A stretch of DNA of 64,000 bases from Thraustochytrium sp. TN22 (lineage: Eukaryota > Sar > Bigyra > Thraustochytrida > Thraustochytriidae). Under the pieces are notes generated by a model. That model was not told the origin of the DNA, did no database searches, and saw nothing but the letters and a program-made list of their open reading frames with translations. Positions within the stretch are counted from its first letter, which is position 1, and every line of letters begins with the position of its first letter. The stretch spans positions 124,001 to 188,000 of the forward strand of contig JABLUY010000007.1 in NCBI GenBank assembly GCA_013306675.1, in the 5' to 3' direction. The translations under genes and the position numbers were made by a program. Of this stretch, positions 10,618 through 20,152 are shown in pieces.

Positions 10618-13600
10618 ATGCCAGGCGTGCGGGTGGAGTACAGCCGCAGCGGGCGCAGCGGATGCCGCGGGCGTGCGTGCGGCAAGAAGATCGCGCAAGG
10701 AGAGCTACGCGTGTGCGAGGAGGTCATGGGCCCGGTGGCGGGCGGCGCGCTGCGCGCGCAGCAGCACTACTTTCACCTGGACTGCTTCCCGCAGTCGCGC
10801 TGGGCGCAGCTGGAGACCGTGGCCATGGACGGCCTGCACTTTGGTGACTCGGCCGAAGTGCTCAAGCGCCTTGGCGGCCGTGCGACGGGCGGCGACGCAG
10901 CGCCGTCCTCAGGCCGCCGTGCCAAGTCCTCGTCCTCGTCCTCGGCCTCACCACCCTCGCTCTCGACGGCAGCGGTCGTAGGGCAGGCAGAGCCGCAGAA
11001 GCTCGCGAGCCGCAGTGCCGCGCCGCCTCATGACCCACGTCTGCTGACGCCGGACAAGGCGGCCGAGGTGCTGACCGGCCCGGTGGGCTTGGAGCCGCGC
11101 TTTGTAGACATGCTGATGCCGTTCCAGAAGCAAGGTGTGGCCTTCGCAGTGCGAGAGTGCAAGGGGCGCGCGCTCATTGGCGATGAGATGGGCCTCGGCA
11201 AGACCGTGCAGGCCATTGGGTTCGCGCTCGCCTTTCGCCGCGAATGGCCGCTGCTCGTTGTGGCGCCCTCGTCCGTAAAGCTGAACTGGGCGGACGAACT
11301 GGAGAAATGGGCGCCGCAGCTGCAGCCCGGCGACGTCAACGTCGTCAAGTCGCGCACCTTCCCGGGCGACCTGCGCAAGCCAGTCACCATCATCACCTAC
11401 GGCATGTTCGCACGAGGCAGCAAAGTAGCCGAAGCCATTCAGGAGGCGCGCTTTGGCGTCGTCATCGTCGACGAGAGCCACTACCTCAAGAGTTCCACGG
11501 CCATCCGAACCAAGATGCTCACGCCCATCTTGCGCGACGCGAGGCGCGTCGCGCTGCTCAGCGGCACGCCGGCGCTCGCGCGCCCCATCGAGCTCTGGAC
11601 CCAGGTCAGCGCGCTGCGGCCCGACCTCTTTTCGCGCTACCGCGACTTCACCTCGCGCTACTGCAAGCCGACGCGCCGCCCATGGGGCATGGATCTCAAC
11701 GGCGCCTCCAATCTCGACGAGCTGCACGACAAGCTGCAGGGCCTCCTCGTGCGCCGTCAGAAACGCGATGTCCTGCGCCAGCTCCCACCCAAACGCCGCC
11801 AGCTCCTCCGTCTCGATGTTTCCCCCAACTCCGCGCCCATGAAGGAGGTCACCCGCCTGCGCCAGGACCTGCGCAGCGCCGACCTCGGTCAGCTCCTCGG
11901 CAGCGGGCCCGCGCCGCCCGGGGGCTACGACCCGGACCTCGTCCGCGACGCCGTCGCCGCCCGCTCCGAACAGCGCCGCGCGCTCATGGAGCTCTACAAG
12001 GCGACGGGCGCCGCCAAGGCGCAAGCCGCCGCCGAGTACGTCTGCTCCACGGCCGAGGAGACCGGCAAGCTCATCGTCTTCGCGCACCACCTGGCCGTGC
12101 TGGACGAGCTGGAGACCGCGCTCACGCGCAAAAAGGTCCGTCTTGTGCGCATTGACGGCTCCGTGTCCACTGCCGATCGCCACGCCTACGTCAAGCGCTT
12201 CCAGGATCCGGCCTCGGGTGTCTCCGTTGCCCTGCTCGGCCTCACATCCGCGGGCCAGGGCATCACGCTCACCGCCGCCTCCACCGTCGTCTTCGTCGAG
12301 ATGCACTGGACGCCCGGCGTCCTTGTGCAGGCCGAGGACCGCGCTCACCGCATTGGCCAGGTCAATTCCGTCAACGTCATCTACCTCACCGTCAAAGGCA
12401 CGCTCGACGATATCGTTTGGCCCATGGTCCGCCGCAAGCTCGACACCGTCGGGAAGGCGCTTGACGGCAAGCGCCACGAGAATCAATTTGCCAAGGCCCA
12501 AAGTCTCGACGTCGACGCGCGTCATATTGATACCGCCGCCGCCGACGACATTGAGGACGCTGACAATCCCGGCGCCGCGGGCGCAGCCGACGCCGCCGCC
12601 TCTTTTCCAAGAGGAGACGTGCGCTCTTGGTTTGCTGTCAAAGAACCCGATGACGTATCGTCTGCGGCGCCCGCCACGCCGGCTACCCTCACGCCGCTCA
12701 AGCGCAAGAAGACGACCGCCGACAGGCCGGCGGTCGTGGCAATCGATGACGTGGACGACATCCTCGATCTCACTGCCTCGAACGAGGCGGTCGCCTGCCT
12801 CGCCAAAGTCCCGCCGCCCCGCACCGTGCGCCGTCGCCGCCTCGACTCGTCCGTGCCGACCGAGGTGCATTCCAACGACACGCCGTCGGCGCCCGTGCCC
12901 ACGCCAGACCCAGACCCAGTCCCAGTCCCAGTCCCAATGCTCACGCCGCCACCCAAGGGGAGCGCCACAAAGCGTCCCACCCCCTCGGCCCTTCCCGCCC
13001 TCTCTGACGCCGACCTGGGCGACGAGATCGAGGACGACCCGGCCAGCGTGCGTGACAACCCGACAATGACGCCCTCCGCTCAGGCACTCGGCCTGCGCTA
13101 CTCGGTCTCGGGAAACACCGGCCGCATTTTCCTCTACAACGTTCGCGAGGAGCCTCTGGGCGTCAACTTTCCGGCCGAGGTCGCGCTCGAGGCACGCTGG
13201 GCCGACTGCCCGCAGCTGCCCAAGGCGCTCCACCAAGACGCCTCCGCACTCGCCGCCATCCAGCGCTTCGCACGGCAGTGGGCCGGTCTCCGCGCCGTGG
13301 AGCAGGCCGCGCTCTCGGACCGCGTCCTCCGTCCACCCCTGCTGCCCCTGGTGCAAGAGCTCCACGCCAAACGCCTCAGCAAGGCGCCCTGCTTCGAACG
13401 GTACGCGAACCGGGGCATCGCCGAGGACGGCGAGGACCCAGCGACCACGGAGATCACCACCACTGCTACGACGGACACCGCCTTGACGGGGAGGGAGAAG
13501 CCCCCGGGTCCCATCTGCCTGGAGTGCGCCAAGCCCGTGCCGGCGGACCTCGTAAAGCTGCAGATCATCACCTTTTGCTCGTACGAGTGCGCGAGCAAGA

Positions 13601-14004
13601 ACCGCATCAAGCTGAGCGGGTCCGCCATCCGCCGCCAGCTCTTCTCGCTCGAACATGGCGTATGTCAGCTCTGCCAGGAGGATGCGCAGGCCACCTTTGA
13701 GCGGGTCAAGGCCGTCACTCCGGCCGAGCGCTACCAGATGCTGCTCGGTACCAAGTACAAGCCCACCAAGCAGCGCCTGGAGAACCCTCGAGCAGGCGAT
13801 TTTTGGCAAGCCGATCACATCCACGCCGTCGCGCTCGGCGGCGGCCAGACCTGCATGCTCAACTTTCGCACGCTCTGTTGCCCATGCCACGAGCGGGAGA
13901 CCAAGGCGCTCTGGCGTGCTCTTCGCGACCGCGATCGGGAGACTGCAGCCCAGGGCTCACGCGACATCCGCGGATTCTTTTCTGTAGGCCGCACCACTTT
14001 GTGA
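10618..14004 (+). CDS. ZRANB3: ZRANB3-like SNF2 translocase with PARP-type zinc finger and HNH nuclease
   Basis: A 1128-residue single-exon protein. Residues about 5-85 look like a PARP-type zinc finger (EYSRSGRSGCRG, a later HYFHLDCF), a DNA-break-binding module. The SNF2 core follows: motif I GDEMGLGKT at about residue 188, motif II DESH at about 285, then the second RecA lobe from about 486 to 610 with GQGITLT and EDRAHRIGQ. DESH instead of DEAH is typical of the SMARCAL1/ZRANB3 branch, which remodels stalled replication forks. After an acidic, Pro-rich linker there is a C-x2-C...FCSYEC zinc-binding patch (about 967-998) and an HNH region (EHGVCQLC..., QADHIHAVALGG, CCPCHERE, about 1012-1100). 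The C-terminus SRDIRGFF resembles a PCNA-binding PIP box with Ser in place of Gln. Human ZRANB3 has an NZF finger rather than a PARP finger, so orthology is probable but not proven. Confidence 0.88.
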   Translation: MPGVRVEYSRSGRSGCRGRACGKKIAQGELRVCEEVMGPVAGGALRAQQHYFHLDCFPQSRWAQLETVAMDGLHFGDSAEVLKRLGGRATGGDAAPSSGRRAKSSSSSSASPPSLSTAAVVGQAEPQKLASRSAAPPHDPRLLTPDKAAEVLTGPVGLEPRFVDMLMPFQKQGVAFAVRECKGRALIGDEMGLGKTVQAIGFALAFRREWPLLVVAPSSVKLNWADELEKWAPQLQPGDVNVVKSRTFPGDLRKPVTIITYGMFARGSKVAEAIQEARFGVVIVDESHYLKSSTAIRTKMLTPILRDARRVALLSGTPALARPIELWTQVSALRPDLFSRYRDFTSRYCKPTRRPWGMDLNGASNLDELHDKLQGLLVRRQKRDVLRQLPPKRRQLLRLDVSPNSAPMKEVTRLRQDLRSADLGQLLGSGPAPPGGYDPDLVRDAVAARSEQRRALMELYKATGAAKAQAAAEYVCSTAEETGKLIVFAHHLAVLDELETALTRKKVRLVRIDGSVSTADRHAYVKRFQDPASGVSVALLGLTSAGQGITLTAASTVVFVEMHWTPGVLVQAEDRAHRIGQVNSVNVIYLTVKGTLDDIVWPMVRRKLDTVGKALDGKRHENQFAKAQSLDVDARHIDTAAADDIEDADNPGAAGAADAAASFPRGDVRSWFAVKEPDDVSSAAPATPATLTPLKRKKTTADRPAVVAIDDVDDILDLTASNEAVACLAKVPPPRTVRRRRLDSSVPTEVHSNDTPSAPVPTPDPDPVPVPVPMLTPPPKGSATKRPTPSALPALSDADLGDEIEDDPASVRDNPTMTPSAQALGLRYSVSGNTGRIFLYNVREEPLGVNFPAEVALEARWADCPQLPKALHQDASALAAIQRFARQWAGLRAVEQAALSDRVLRPPLLPLVQELHAKRLSKAPCFERYANRGIAEDGEDPATTEITTTATTDTALTGREKPPGPICLECAKPVPADLVKLQIITFCSYECASKNRIKLSGSAIRRQLFSLEHGVCQLCQEDAQATFERVKAVTPAERYQMLLGTKYKPTKQRLENPRAGDFWQADHIHAVALGGGQTCMLNFRTLCCPCHERETKALWRALRDRDRETAAQGSRDIRGFFSVGRTTL

Positions 14005-14409
14005 AACGAATCTGGACTCTGCTTTGATGTGAACGAGCCTGCTCTTCGCGACCGCGATCGGGAGACTGCAGCCCAGGGCTCACGCGACATCCGCGGATTC
14101 TTTTCTGTAGGCCGCACCACTTTGTGAAACGAATCTGGACTCTGCTTTGATGTGAACGAGCCTGCTCTTCGCGACCGCGATCGGGAGACTGCAGTCCAGG
14201 GCTCACGCGACATCCGCGGATTCTTTTCCGTAGGCCGCACCACTTTGTGAAACGAATCTGGACTCTGCTTTGATGTGAACGAGCCTGCTCTTCGCGACCG
14301 CGATCGGGAGACTGCAGCCCAGGGCTCACGCGACATCCGCGGATTCGTTTCCGTAGGCCGCACCACTTTGTGAAACGAATCTGGACTCTGCTTTGATGTG
14401 AACGAGCCT
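13918..14409 (+). repeat. Four-copy 123-bp tandem repeat spanning a stop codon
   Basis: Copies start at 13918, 14041, 14164 and 14287. The first includes the last 29 codons and the TGA of the SNF2/HNH gene; the other three lie downstream. The unit is 41 codons long, so every copy keeps the gene's frame and repeats the PIP-like ending and its TGA. Only a few base differences separate the copies, so the expansion is recent. Confidence 0.92.
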
Positions 14410-14610
14410 TTAGTTACACTGGGCAGCAGCCGACTGCTCCTTGCAGAAGTCGTCAAGGGGCCCTCGCAGATCAAGGCCGGCCACCACATATGCCGTGCCT
14501 GGTGCCAATGATGGCGCATCTCCAAGGTGATTCAGCAAACAGCACGGACACACACAAACACACAGACACTTGTCGTACGGAGCTGGCATGCATAGAAGGT
14601 ATCCGCCCCC

Positions 14611-15705
14611 TCACGTGTTCTTGGACGAGGTGCTGCCGTCGTCTTCTTCGAGAGCTTGTGAGGCCATCCCTGACTGCACCGAGGCTGGCTCGCTCGACGG
14701 CGTAAGCACGCGCGCAGCGTGCAGCGCAGATCCGGCGGGCGTGTCGACCGCCAGGACATCATACATGTCAATCTTGCGTCGAAGAATGTCCTTGCACGGT
14801 CCAAGCAGGCGCTCAAAGGCTGCCACGTCCAGGTACGCGCAGGTCACGGCGGTCTTGGCCACGACGCTGGCGGCACGCGGCTGCTTTTCGACCAGCGCCT
14901 TCTCGCCGAAGAAGTCGCCAGGGCCAGCCTGGCCCACCGGCTTGGACGGCTCCGCCGCCTTGAAGGCCTCCACCTCGCCCTCCATGACAATGTAGAACTT
15001 CATGTCCGCGAAGTCGTCATCGCCCTCTGTGATGATGGTCGACCCGGGTTCAAAATACTCCTCCACGAGGACGTCAGCGACGCGATTGATTTCACGCTCC
15101 GCAAGGTTCTCAAAGAGTGCGCAAGTGGTCAAGAAGGCCGCGTATTTGGACCGCTTCGCGCTCTGGTTCGAGTACAGAATGTGTCGGAACGCCTGGCGGT
15201 CGAGCGCCCACAACACGCACTCGTCCGTTGCCTTCACCGTGGCGGCACGCGGACAATTGTACATGAGCGCGAGCTCGCCGAAAGAACTCCCATCCTTGTA
15301 GCTGTGCACCTTGGTGCCATCTACAAAGACGTCAGCGGCGCCGTTGTCCAGCACGTAAAAGAAATCGCCCTCCCCGTTTTGCTCGATGATGGGCGTCCCT
15401 TCGGCCACCAACTTCTCCACCATCGCGCCGAAGACCTGGTCGCGCTGTTCCCTGTCCAGCGAGGAGAAGAGGAAGTTGTGCTGCACGGCGCGCTCAATGC
15501 GCTCCAATTCCTCGGCCGACTTGGGCGTCAGCACTGGCACGTACGGCTGCGCCTCACTCGCGTCGTAGCACTCCGCCGACACTGACTTGCGCCGGTTGCG
15601 CCGCTTCGGTTGATGCACGGGCCCCGCGTCCGCGGCCGGCATCTTGACGCCGCCTGCCTCGCCGCCAGGCGCCGGCGTAGGCACCACCACCGCCGCGTCA
15701 GACAT
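14611..15705 (-). CDS. PRKAR: cAMP-dependent protein kinase regulatory subunit
   Basis: A 364-residue protein starting at the ATG at 15705 (MSDAAVVVP); the frame extends further upstream only from a GTG. A pseudosubstrate-type site RRNRRKSVS lies at about residues 35-43; a Ser after RRK means it could be phosphorylated like type II subunits. Two cyclic-nucleotide-binding domains follow, with phosphate-binding cassettes FGELALMYNCPRAA and FFGEKALVEKQPRAA, each carrying the Glu and Arg that hold cAMP. Only about 35 residues precede the inhibitor site, and they are Ala/Pro/Gly-rich. The helical dimerisation/docking domain of animal R subunits is therefore missing, as in some protist R subunits. 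It probably holds the catalytic subunit inactive until cAMP binds. It converges on the SNF2 gene. Confidence 0.92.
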   Translation of the reverse strand: MSDAAVVVPTPAPGGEAGGVKMPAADAGPVHQPKRRNRRKSVSAECYDASEAQPYVPVLTPKSAEELERIERAVQHNFLFSSLDREQRDQVFGAMVEKLVAEGTPIIEQNGEGDFFYVLDNGAADVFVDGTKVHSYKDGSSFGELALMYNCPRAATVKATDECVLWALDRQAFRHILYSNQSAKRSKYAAFLTTCALFENLAEREINRVADVLVEEYFEPGSTIITEGDDDFADMKFYIVMEGEVEAFKAAEPSKPVGQAGPGDFFGEKALVEKQPRAASVVAKTAVTCAYLDVAAFERLLGPCKDILRRKIDMYDVLAVDTPAGSALHAARVLTPSSEPASVQSGMASQALEEDDGSTSSKNT

Positions 15706-16252
15706 GGCCACCACCCTGTCGCCCCGCTCGCTGAATGGATCGATCAATCGATCCACGCCCCGACGTCGCCGATTTGCCGCGCGCTGCTGCCCTAGCCGCG
15801 GCGGGGTCTACTTTGAGTCGTGCGAGCCTGCGCTCGAGGCCTGCACTGCCGCCGCACTGCAGTTCAGGCGCGTTCAGGCTCAGGCTGGGCAGGGTTAACT
15901 GGATTCCCGCGCCGAGACACCCGCATCCAGTCCCCACGCTTCAGGACCTACCGGAAACGTGCGCGCCGCGCGCAGTCCACTTGTGCGGCGCCTTGGACTT
16001 GCGAAGCTAGCGCTTACGAGCGTAGGTGGGCGGAGTCATTTGGAGAGCTGTACTTTGCGAGACGCTCGCTCGCGTGCACCCGCCAGCACTGTGTGCTGTG
16101 GCAAGCTGTGCCCGCAAGATCTGCCAAGCGCAGGAGTCAATTGAAAATTAAAGTAGCCAACTGTGAGCGCGCGCGCAGCATCGTTCTTTTTCTGGCCATA
16201 ATGCCATACAAAAATCCCAAGCTTCTTTCTTTTCTCTTCAGTTTCTCCGTCA
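15706..16252. other. Intergenic region upstream of the PKA-R gene
   Basis: Holds the presumed PKA-R promoter and the 3' end of the ZIP gene. A 15-bp GATCGATC-type palindrome lies at about 15736-15752. No gene seen. Confidence 0.5.
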
Positions 16253-17365
16253 TCACGGCTCTGCCAAAATGGTGAGAATCATGACCCCGAAACCGAGGGC
16301 AAAGCCTATTGAGGCGGCTCGCGGCTCGCGGTAGGCGCGCGCCTCAGGGATTAGCTCGCGAAAGGAGACAGCCGTCATGATGCCCGCCACGAAGCAGAGC
16401 AAGTACGAGACAAGCCAGGGCGAGCGGCGAAAGTGGCCCTGCAGGAGCGTGAGCGCAAAAGCCGCGCCCAGCGGCTCGCTCAGGCCACTCAAGAGCGCCA
16501 TGCCAATCGCGTAGCGCTTGCGACCGGTCGCTGCGTAAATGGGCACCGCGATGGCCAGGCCCTCCGGAATGTTGTGCAGCGCGATCGCTAGTGTGACGAC
16601 GAAACCGAGCGAGTCGGACTTGCCCAGCTCCGACTCGGCATTGGACTTGATGTTGGCCACACTCACGGCGAGGCCTTCCGGAAAGTTATGCGCCGTCAGC
16701 GTCACCATCATGATCATGCCGAGCCGCAAGTTCTTGAGCTTGGTGTTGTGGTGGTGCGTTGCCGTGGATGCCGACCCGGAGCCCGCAGGGTCGTCGTCCT
16801 CCAGCTTTTGCGCCACGCGCCGGTGGTACTGCGGCAGCATCATACGCTCCGGCTCTGGCAAGAGCCGCATGAGCAGGTCGAAGATGAGCCCGCCGCAGAG
16901 CGCCACAAGCGTCGGCCACACGAGCCCGTCCTCCAGGATCAGCGGAATGTACATGTCAAAGATCGACACCGTCAGCATCACGGCTGCTGCTAGCGACATG
17001 GAGAACGCCATGTGCCGAGGCCGCGGCTTGCGATCCAGAGCCACCACCGAGAGCGCGCCCACGCCCGTCGCCAGCCCGGCCACCAGGCTCATGAAGAGCG
17101 CCGTCCAAAAGTCGCGCGCTTCACTGCTTGCCGCGTCCAAGCCCGCCGCTGCCACAGCAACATCGGCGGCAGCCCCGGCGGCGTCCGCCGCTGCGTCCGC
17201 CAGCGGCCGGCCCATCGCCTCCATCGCGCGCGCGCTTCTGCGCCTCGCGCTCTTGCTCGCTTGCTGGACTGCCCGCGTGGGCCCCCTGACTTGACTGCGA
17301 GCGGCTCCATCAACAACATGATGATGATAAGTTACCGCCGCCAAAGCGTAAGAGACAGTGGTCAT
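16253..17365 (-). CDS. ZIP-family divalent metal transporter
   Basis: A 370-residue multi-pass membrane protein. The longest frame begins at a GTG; the first ATG is at 17365, and other possible starts are 17224 and 17215 (MEAMGRPL). The ZIP signature helices are clear: HNFPEGLAVSVANIKS and HNIPEGLAIAVPIYA. Their His and Glu form the binuclear metal site that moves Zn2+ (or Fe2+/Mn2+) into the cytosol. A His-containing variable loop (ATHHHN) precedes the first of these. Before it are helices LVAGLATGVGALSVV and AVMLTVSIFDMYIPLI, and after it GLSEPLGAAFALTLL. The HNFPEG/HNIPEG pair and the Ser-Glu-Pro-Leu-Gly segment resemble the ZupT/ZIP11-like group. Membrane location and exact metal are inferred. 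Confidence 0.9.
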   Translation of the reverse strand: MTTVSYALAAVTYHHHVVDGAARSQVRGPTRAVQQASKSARRRSARAMEAMGRPLADAAADAAGAAADVAVAAAGLDAASSEARDFWTALFMSLVAGLATGVGALSVVALDRKPRPRHMAFSMSLAAAVMLTVSIFDMYIPLILEDGLVWPTLVALCGGLIFDLLMRLLPEPERMMLPQYHRRVAQKLEDDDPAGSGSASTATHHHNTKLKNLRLGMIMMVTLTAHNFPEGLAVSVANIKSNAESELGKSDSLGFVVTLAIALHNIPEGLAIAVPIYAATGRKRYAIGMALLSGLSEPLGAAFALTLLQGHFRRSPWLVSYLLCFVAGIMTAVSFRELIPEARAYREPRAASIGFALGFGVMILTILAEP

Positions 17366-17495
17366 GATGGACGTCAACACGACGAATGCGTCAAGACAAG
17401 TCCAGCTTGAGCACCCAGCAACAGGCCCAGCCTGAGCGCCAAGCGCCAAGAGCCCGTCAGAGGAAATGCCCACGACAGAGAGTCAGTCAAAATGC

Positions 17496-18464
17496 TTACT
17501 TCGCTGGAGAGCGATAGGCCTTTTCGTGGAGCGTTGCTCTCACAGCGAGGTACTCCTCGCGCGAAATGAGGCCAGCCTTGAGCATCATGAGCTGAATGTT
17601 AAGCTCGCTTTGTGCGAGCCTCTGCTCTTGCAGTGCGGACATAACGTTCTCGTGTGCGAGCCGCTGATCGCGGACCTCGGCCCTTTGTGCGCGCCGCTCA
17701 TCGCGGTCCTTTGCGATATCTTCGCGGAGACTCGCCAAATCCTGCGCCATCGCTCTGGAGGACATTGCCAACGTCTTGGTCACCGATACGAGTGCCTGGG
17801 TAGTCTTGTCCGCATCCGCACGCATCTCAGCCATCGCAGAATGCCAAACCTTTTGGTTCTCGAGCATCTGGGCGGCAACTTCATCCCGGGCCTTGTCCAG
17901 CATCGCCGCGGTGCGACCTGATACAGCCTCCACGACGTCAGAAAGTTGCTCCATCAGCGCGCCGACGACCTTTTGTCGCTTCGTGGAGGGCGGAATCTCG
18001 CGCTCGTCACAGCTGGAGGCTGGTGAGCTATCGGGATGCTGGAGCTCCCGCTTCTTGCGCCAGGCCCGCCTAGCACTCCGCGCCTGTCTCGGTGCCGTAC
18101 GACGATTGTGAAGGGCCGCCCCACCATCATTTTTCGCACCTGGAGTCGCCCGGCCAGCTACCGCCGTGTCCCGAGCCGTCGCTGCCGCGGCCTGGGCAGC
18201 CGCCGCCGCGGCCTGACAGAAAGCAGCCGGCGTCTCTTGAACTACCACAGACTTGCTCTCAACCTTCACCTCCTTGTCGATCGTCGCAAGAGGCTGCAGG
18301 AAAAGCATCGCAGCCGGCGACATGCTCGTCAGCACCAGACCCCGGTCGTTTTGGGCGAGACCCGGGGTCGTGGGGACGAAACAAGCTCCAGTGGCGGGGG
18401 TATCAAGGCCGCCTCCCGTCTTTGCAACGTCGGTCTTGGTGGCTGCCATCGTTGTCACACTCAT
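17496..18464 (-). CDS. Hypothetical nuclear coiled-coil protein
   Basis: A 322-residue single-exon frame with ATG at 18464 and TAA at 17496. The N-terminal third is low-complexity, with an Ala-rich stretch. A basic segment (RRAWRKKRE) and TKRQK look like nuclear localisation signals. The rest is a long predicted helix rich in Glu/Arg/Ala (for example REDIAKDRDERRAQRAEVRD), ending LISREEYLAVRATLHEKAY. It might be a DNA-binding or scaffold protein, or derive from a mobile element, but no family is recognised. It lies 130 bp upstream of the ZIP gene on the same strand. Confidence 0.6.
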   Translation of the reverse strand: MSVTTMAATKTDVAKTGGGLDTPATGACFVPTTPGLAQNDRGLVLTSMSPAAMLFLQPLATIDKEVKVESKSVVVQETPAAFCQAAAAAAQAAAATARDTAVAGRATPGAKNDGGAALHNRRTAPRQARSARRAWRKKRELQHPDSSPASSCDEREIPPSTKRQKVVGALMEQLSDVVEAVSGRTAAMLDKARDEVAAQMLENQKVWHSAMAEMRADADKTTQALVSVTKTLAMSSRAMAQDLASLREDIAKDRDERRAQRAEVRDQRLAHENVMSALQEQRLAQSELNIQLMMLKAGLISREEYLAVRATLHEKAYRSPAK

Positions 18465-18520
18465 CCTCTTCAGCTGCAGATCCTACTGAGGCTCGGCTGG
18501 TTCGCACAGCGACGCACGGC

Positions 18521-18640
18521 GACCCACGCTCAAGGCAGCAGCAAGACTGTCGGCAAAGGAGGGCTCTGCCACCAACCCGCGACCCACGCTCATGTAGGCC
18601 GCAGGACTGTCGGCAAGGGAGGACTCTGCCGCCAACCCTC
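18521..18640. repeat. 60-bp direct repeat, two copies
   Basis: Copies at 18521-18580 and 18581-18640, about 85-90% identical, each starting GACCCACGCT. They lie 57 bp upstream of the start codon of the coiled-coil gene on the minus strand, so they could be part of its promoter or 5' leader. Confidence 0.75.
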
Positions 18641-18960
18641 TCCCGTTTGTCGTCGTGGTCGTTAGGTCCCGCGCTGCCGCGGCCGCGCTGGATTGCGCGA
18701 CCGACGCTCTAGTCGCCCCGCTAGCGTGGCGCGGCTCATCCGCTAGCGTGGGTGCGGTGCGCAGCACCGTCCGTGTCGCGCGCAGCGCCATCCCTGCCTG
18801 CCGGCCTCGCCCGCCGCGCGCGCCCGCCTGGTTTGCCTGCCCGCCCCGCCCGACAGCCACGTGAATTTGCATGCATGCTCGAAGCAAGGAGGAAAAAAGT
18901 CGCGTCGCGTGGTGGCGGACGGGTCTGCTACAGTCGCGGACACGCATGCTAGCTGTCGGC

Positions 18961-19401
18961 AGACGACCGCGCGAGTTCAATTACATGTCGCGCTACCTGG
19001 TATCCAAGGACCAGAACGATGAGCCGCTCTGCTTCCACTCCAAGCACCTCTTCCTGGCCTGTGATGACTGCATGAAGGCCGGCAAGGCGCAGCGCTGCGG
19101 GCACAACGCCTTCTTGCTGCCGCAGTGGTCCAGCGTTCGCAAGCCCAAGCTCATCGAGAAGATCATAAGATGCTGCTCAACAGGAATTCGGCGGCATCGC
19201 CAGCAACGTCAACAAGCAGGCCTTCAACGACGCCATGCAGGCACGCCTCTTCAACGGCGCGCCGTACTGGATCAACACGATCCGCAAGTACCGTTCATCG
19301 CCGTCGACCCCAACGGCGCGGGCCGCAACAGCGACATCGCGCTCATCAGCATGCTGCGCGTGGCCTTTCGGTTCGTCATTCTCGGCATGGAGAGCTGCTA
19401 G
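18961..19401 (+). pseudogene. Fossil fragment resembling a viral terminase large subunit
   Basis: A broken stretch with strong protein character that no host gene here explains. The first part is Cys/His-rich (ACDDCMKAG, CGHNAF) and the last part holds AVDPNGAGRNSDIALIS. An Asp followed by a Gly-rich turn and a second Asp in this spacing is what the RNase H-like nuclease domain of large terminases shows, as in herpesvirus- and mirusvirus-type packaging enzymes. It looks broken, with about two or three breaks, and it is short, so only part of a gene is present. Readable similarity suggests it is not very old. Family assignment is from memory of motifs and is uncertain. Confidence 0.35.
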
Positions 19402-20152
19402 ACGAGCTACTCGTGGGCGAGCAGCGTCTCTCGCAGTGCCACGCCCAGCGCGCCAGCCCAGGCGTTGCGAGCCTGCGAGGGAGAGCGAGGGCGAGAGGGC
19501 GAGAGCGATCGACCGCGATCAACCGCGTCCGCGAGCCGGGGCAAGCCGTCCTCGTGGCGTAGCTGGGACGCGCTTGGCTGGTGCATGGTGGTGCATGCGG
19601 CGAAGAGCGCTGTTGGCGCCGCCGCTGCCGTCGCCTGGCAGTGACTGCGATCGCCTTGTTGATTTCAATGATCTCGGCCCTGGCAGGCGCCAAGGCATGA
19701 TGATGATGGCGGCGGCCGCACGCCGTCGAGAAGCATGTCAAGCATGGCAAAGAAACTCGGACTTGAAAATGTCAATCCAAGGCCGTCCGGTCCCTCACGC
19801 CGAGACGGAGGGCAAGTGCTGAGCACCATGGGCACTAAGCTGAGACCTGCTTCATGTCGCGGCCGGGAACCCTCCCTTCGATGAGGTCAACAACAACATG
19901 GCGCGCGTGTGCGACTAGATTTTGCAAGGAATTCGGCCAGATCGCCTTCTGCGAGAAGGCGTGGCCGCCAGATCCTTGTTGTTGAAGATCGTGCGCTTCA
20001 CATAGAAGGAGAATTTGTCATGGTCAATTCGAAGCTACGAAGTCACTGTCGACGACCATCGAAAAGCGAGCGAGCGAGCGGCGCCGCTATAGCGCGAGGC
20101 TTGCCAGCTGTAGGCGCGAGCGAGGAGGCACGCGAGCAGACAAAGTGCTGCA
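19402..20152. other. Intergenic, no gene seen
   Basis: Short frames only, none with convincing protein character. It could hold more of the degraded element to its left. Confidence 0.4.

Noticed and set aside
10948-13890. 980-codon frame on the minus strand opposite the SNF2 gene
   Set aside because: Antisense of a GC-rich gene. No domain, and Gly/Val/Arg-rich as expected from the opposite strand of codon-biased DNA.
13918-14409. CRISPR-like array
   Set aside because: Direct tandem copies without spacers, in a eukaryotic gene end.
13815-14525. 236-codon minus-strand frame with internal repeats
   Set aside because: Arises from the 123-bp repeat, whose length is a multiple of three and therefore keeps any frame open.
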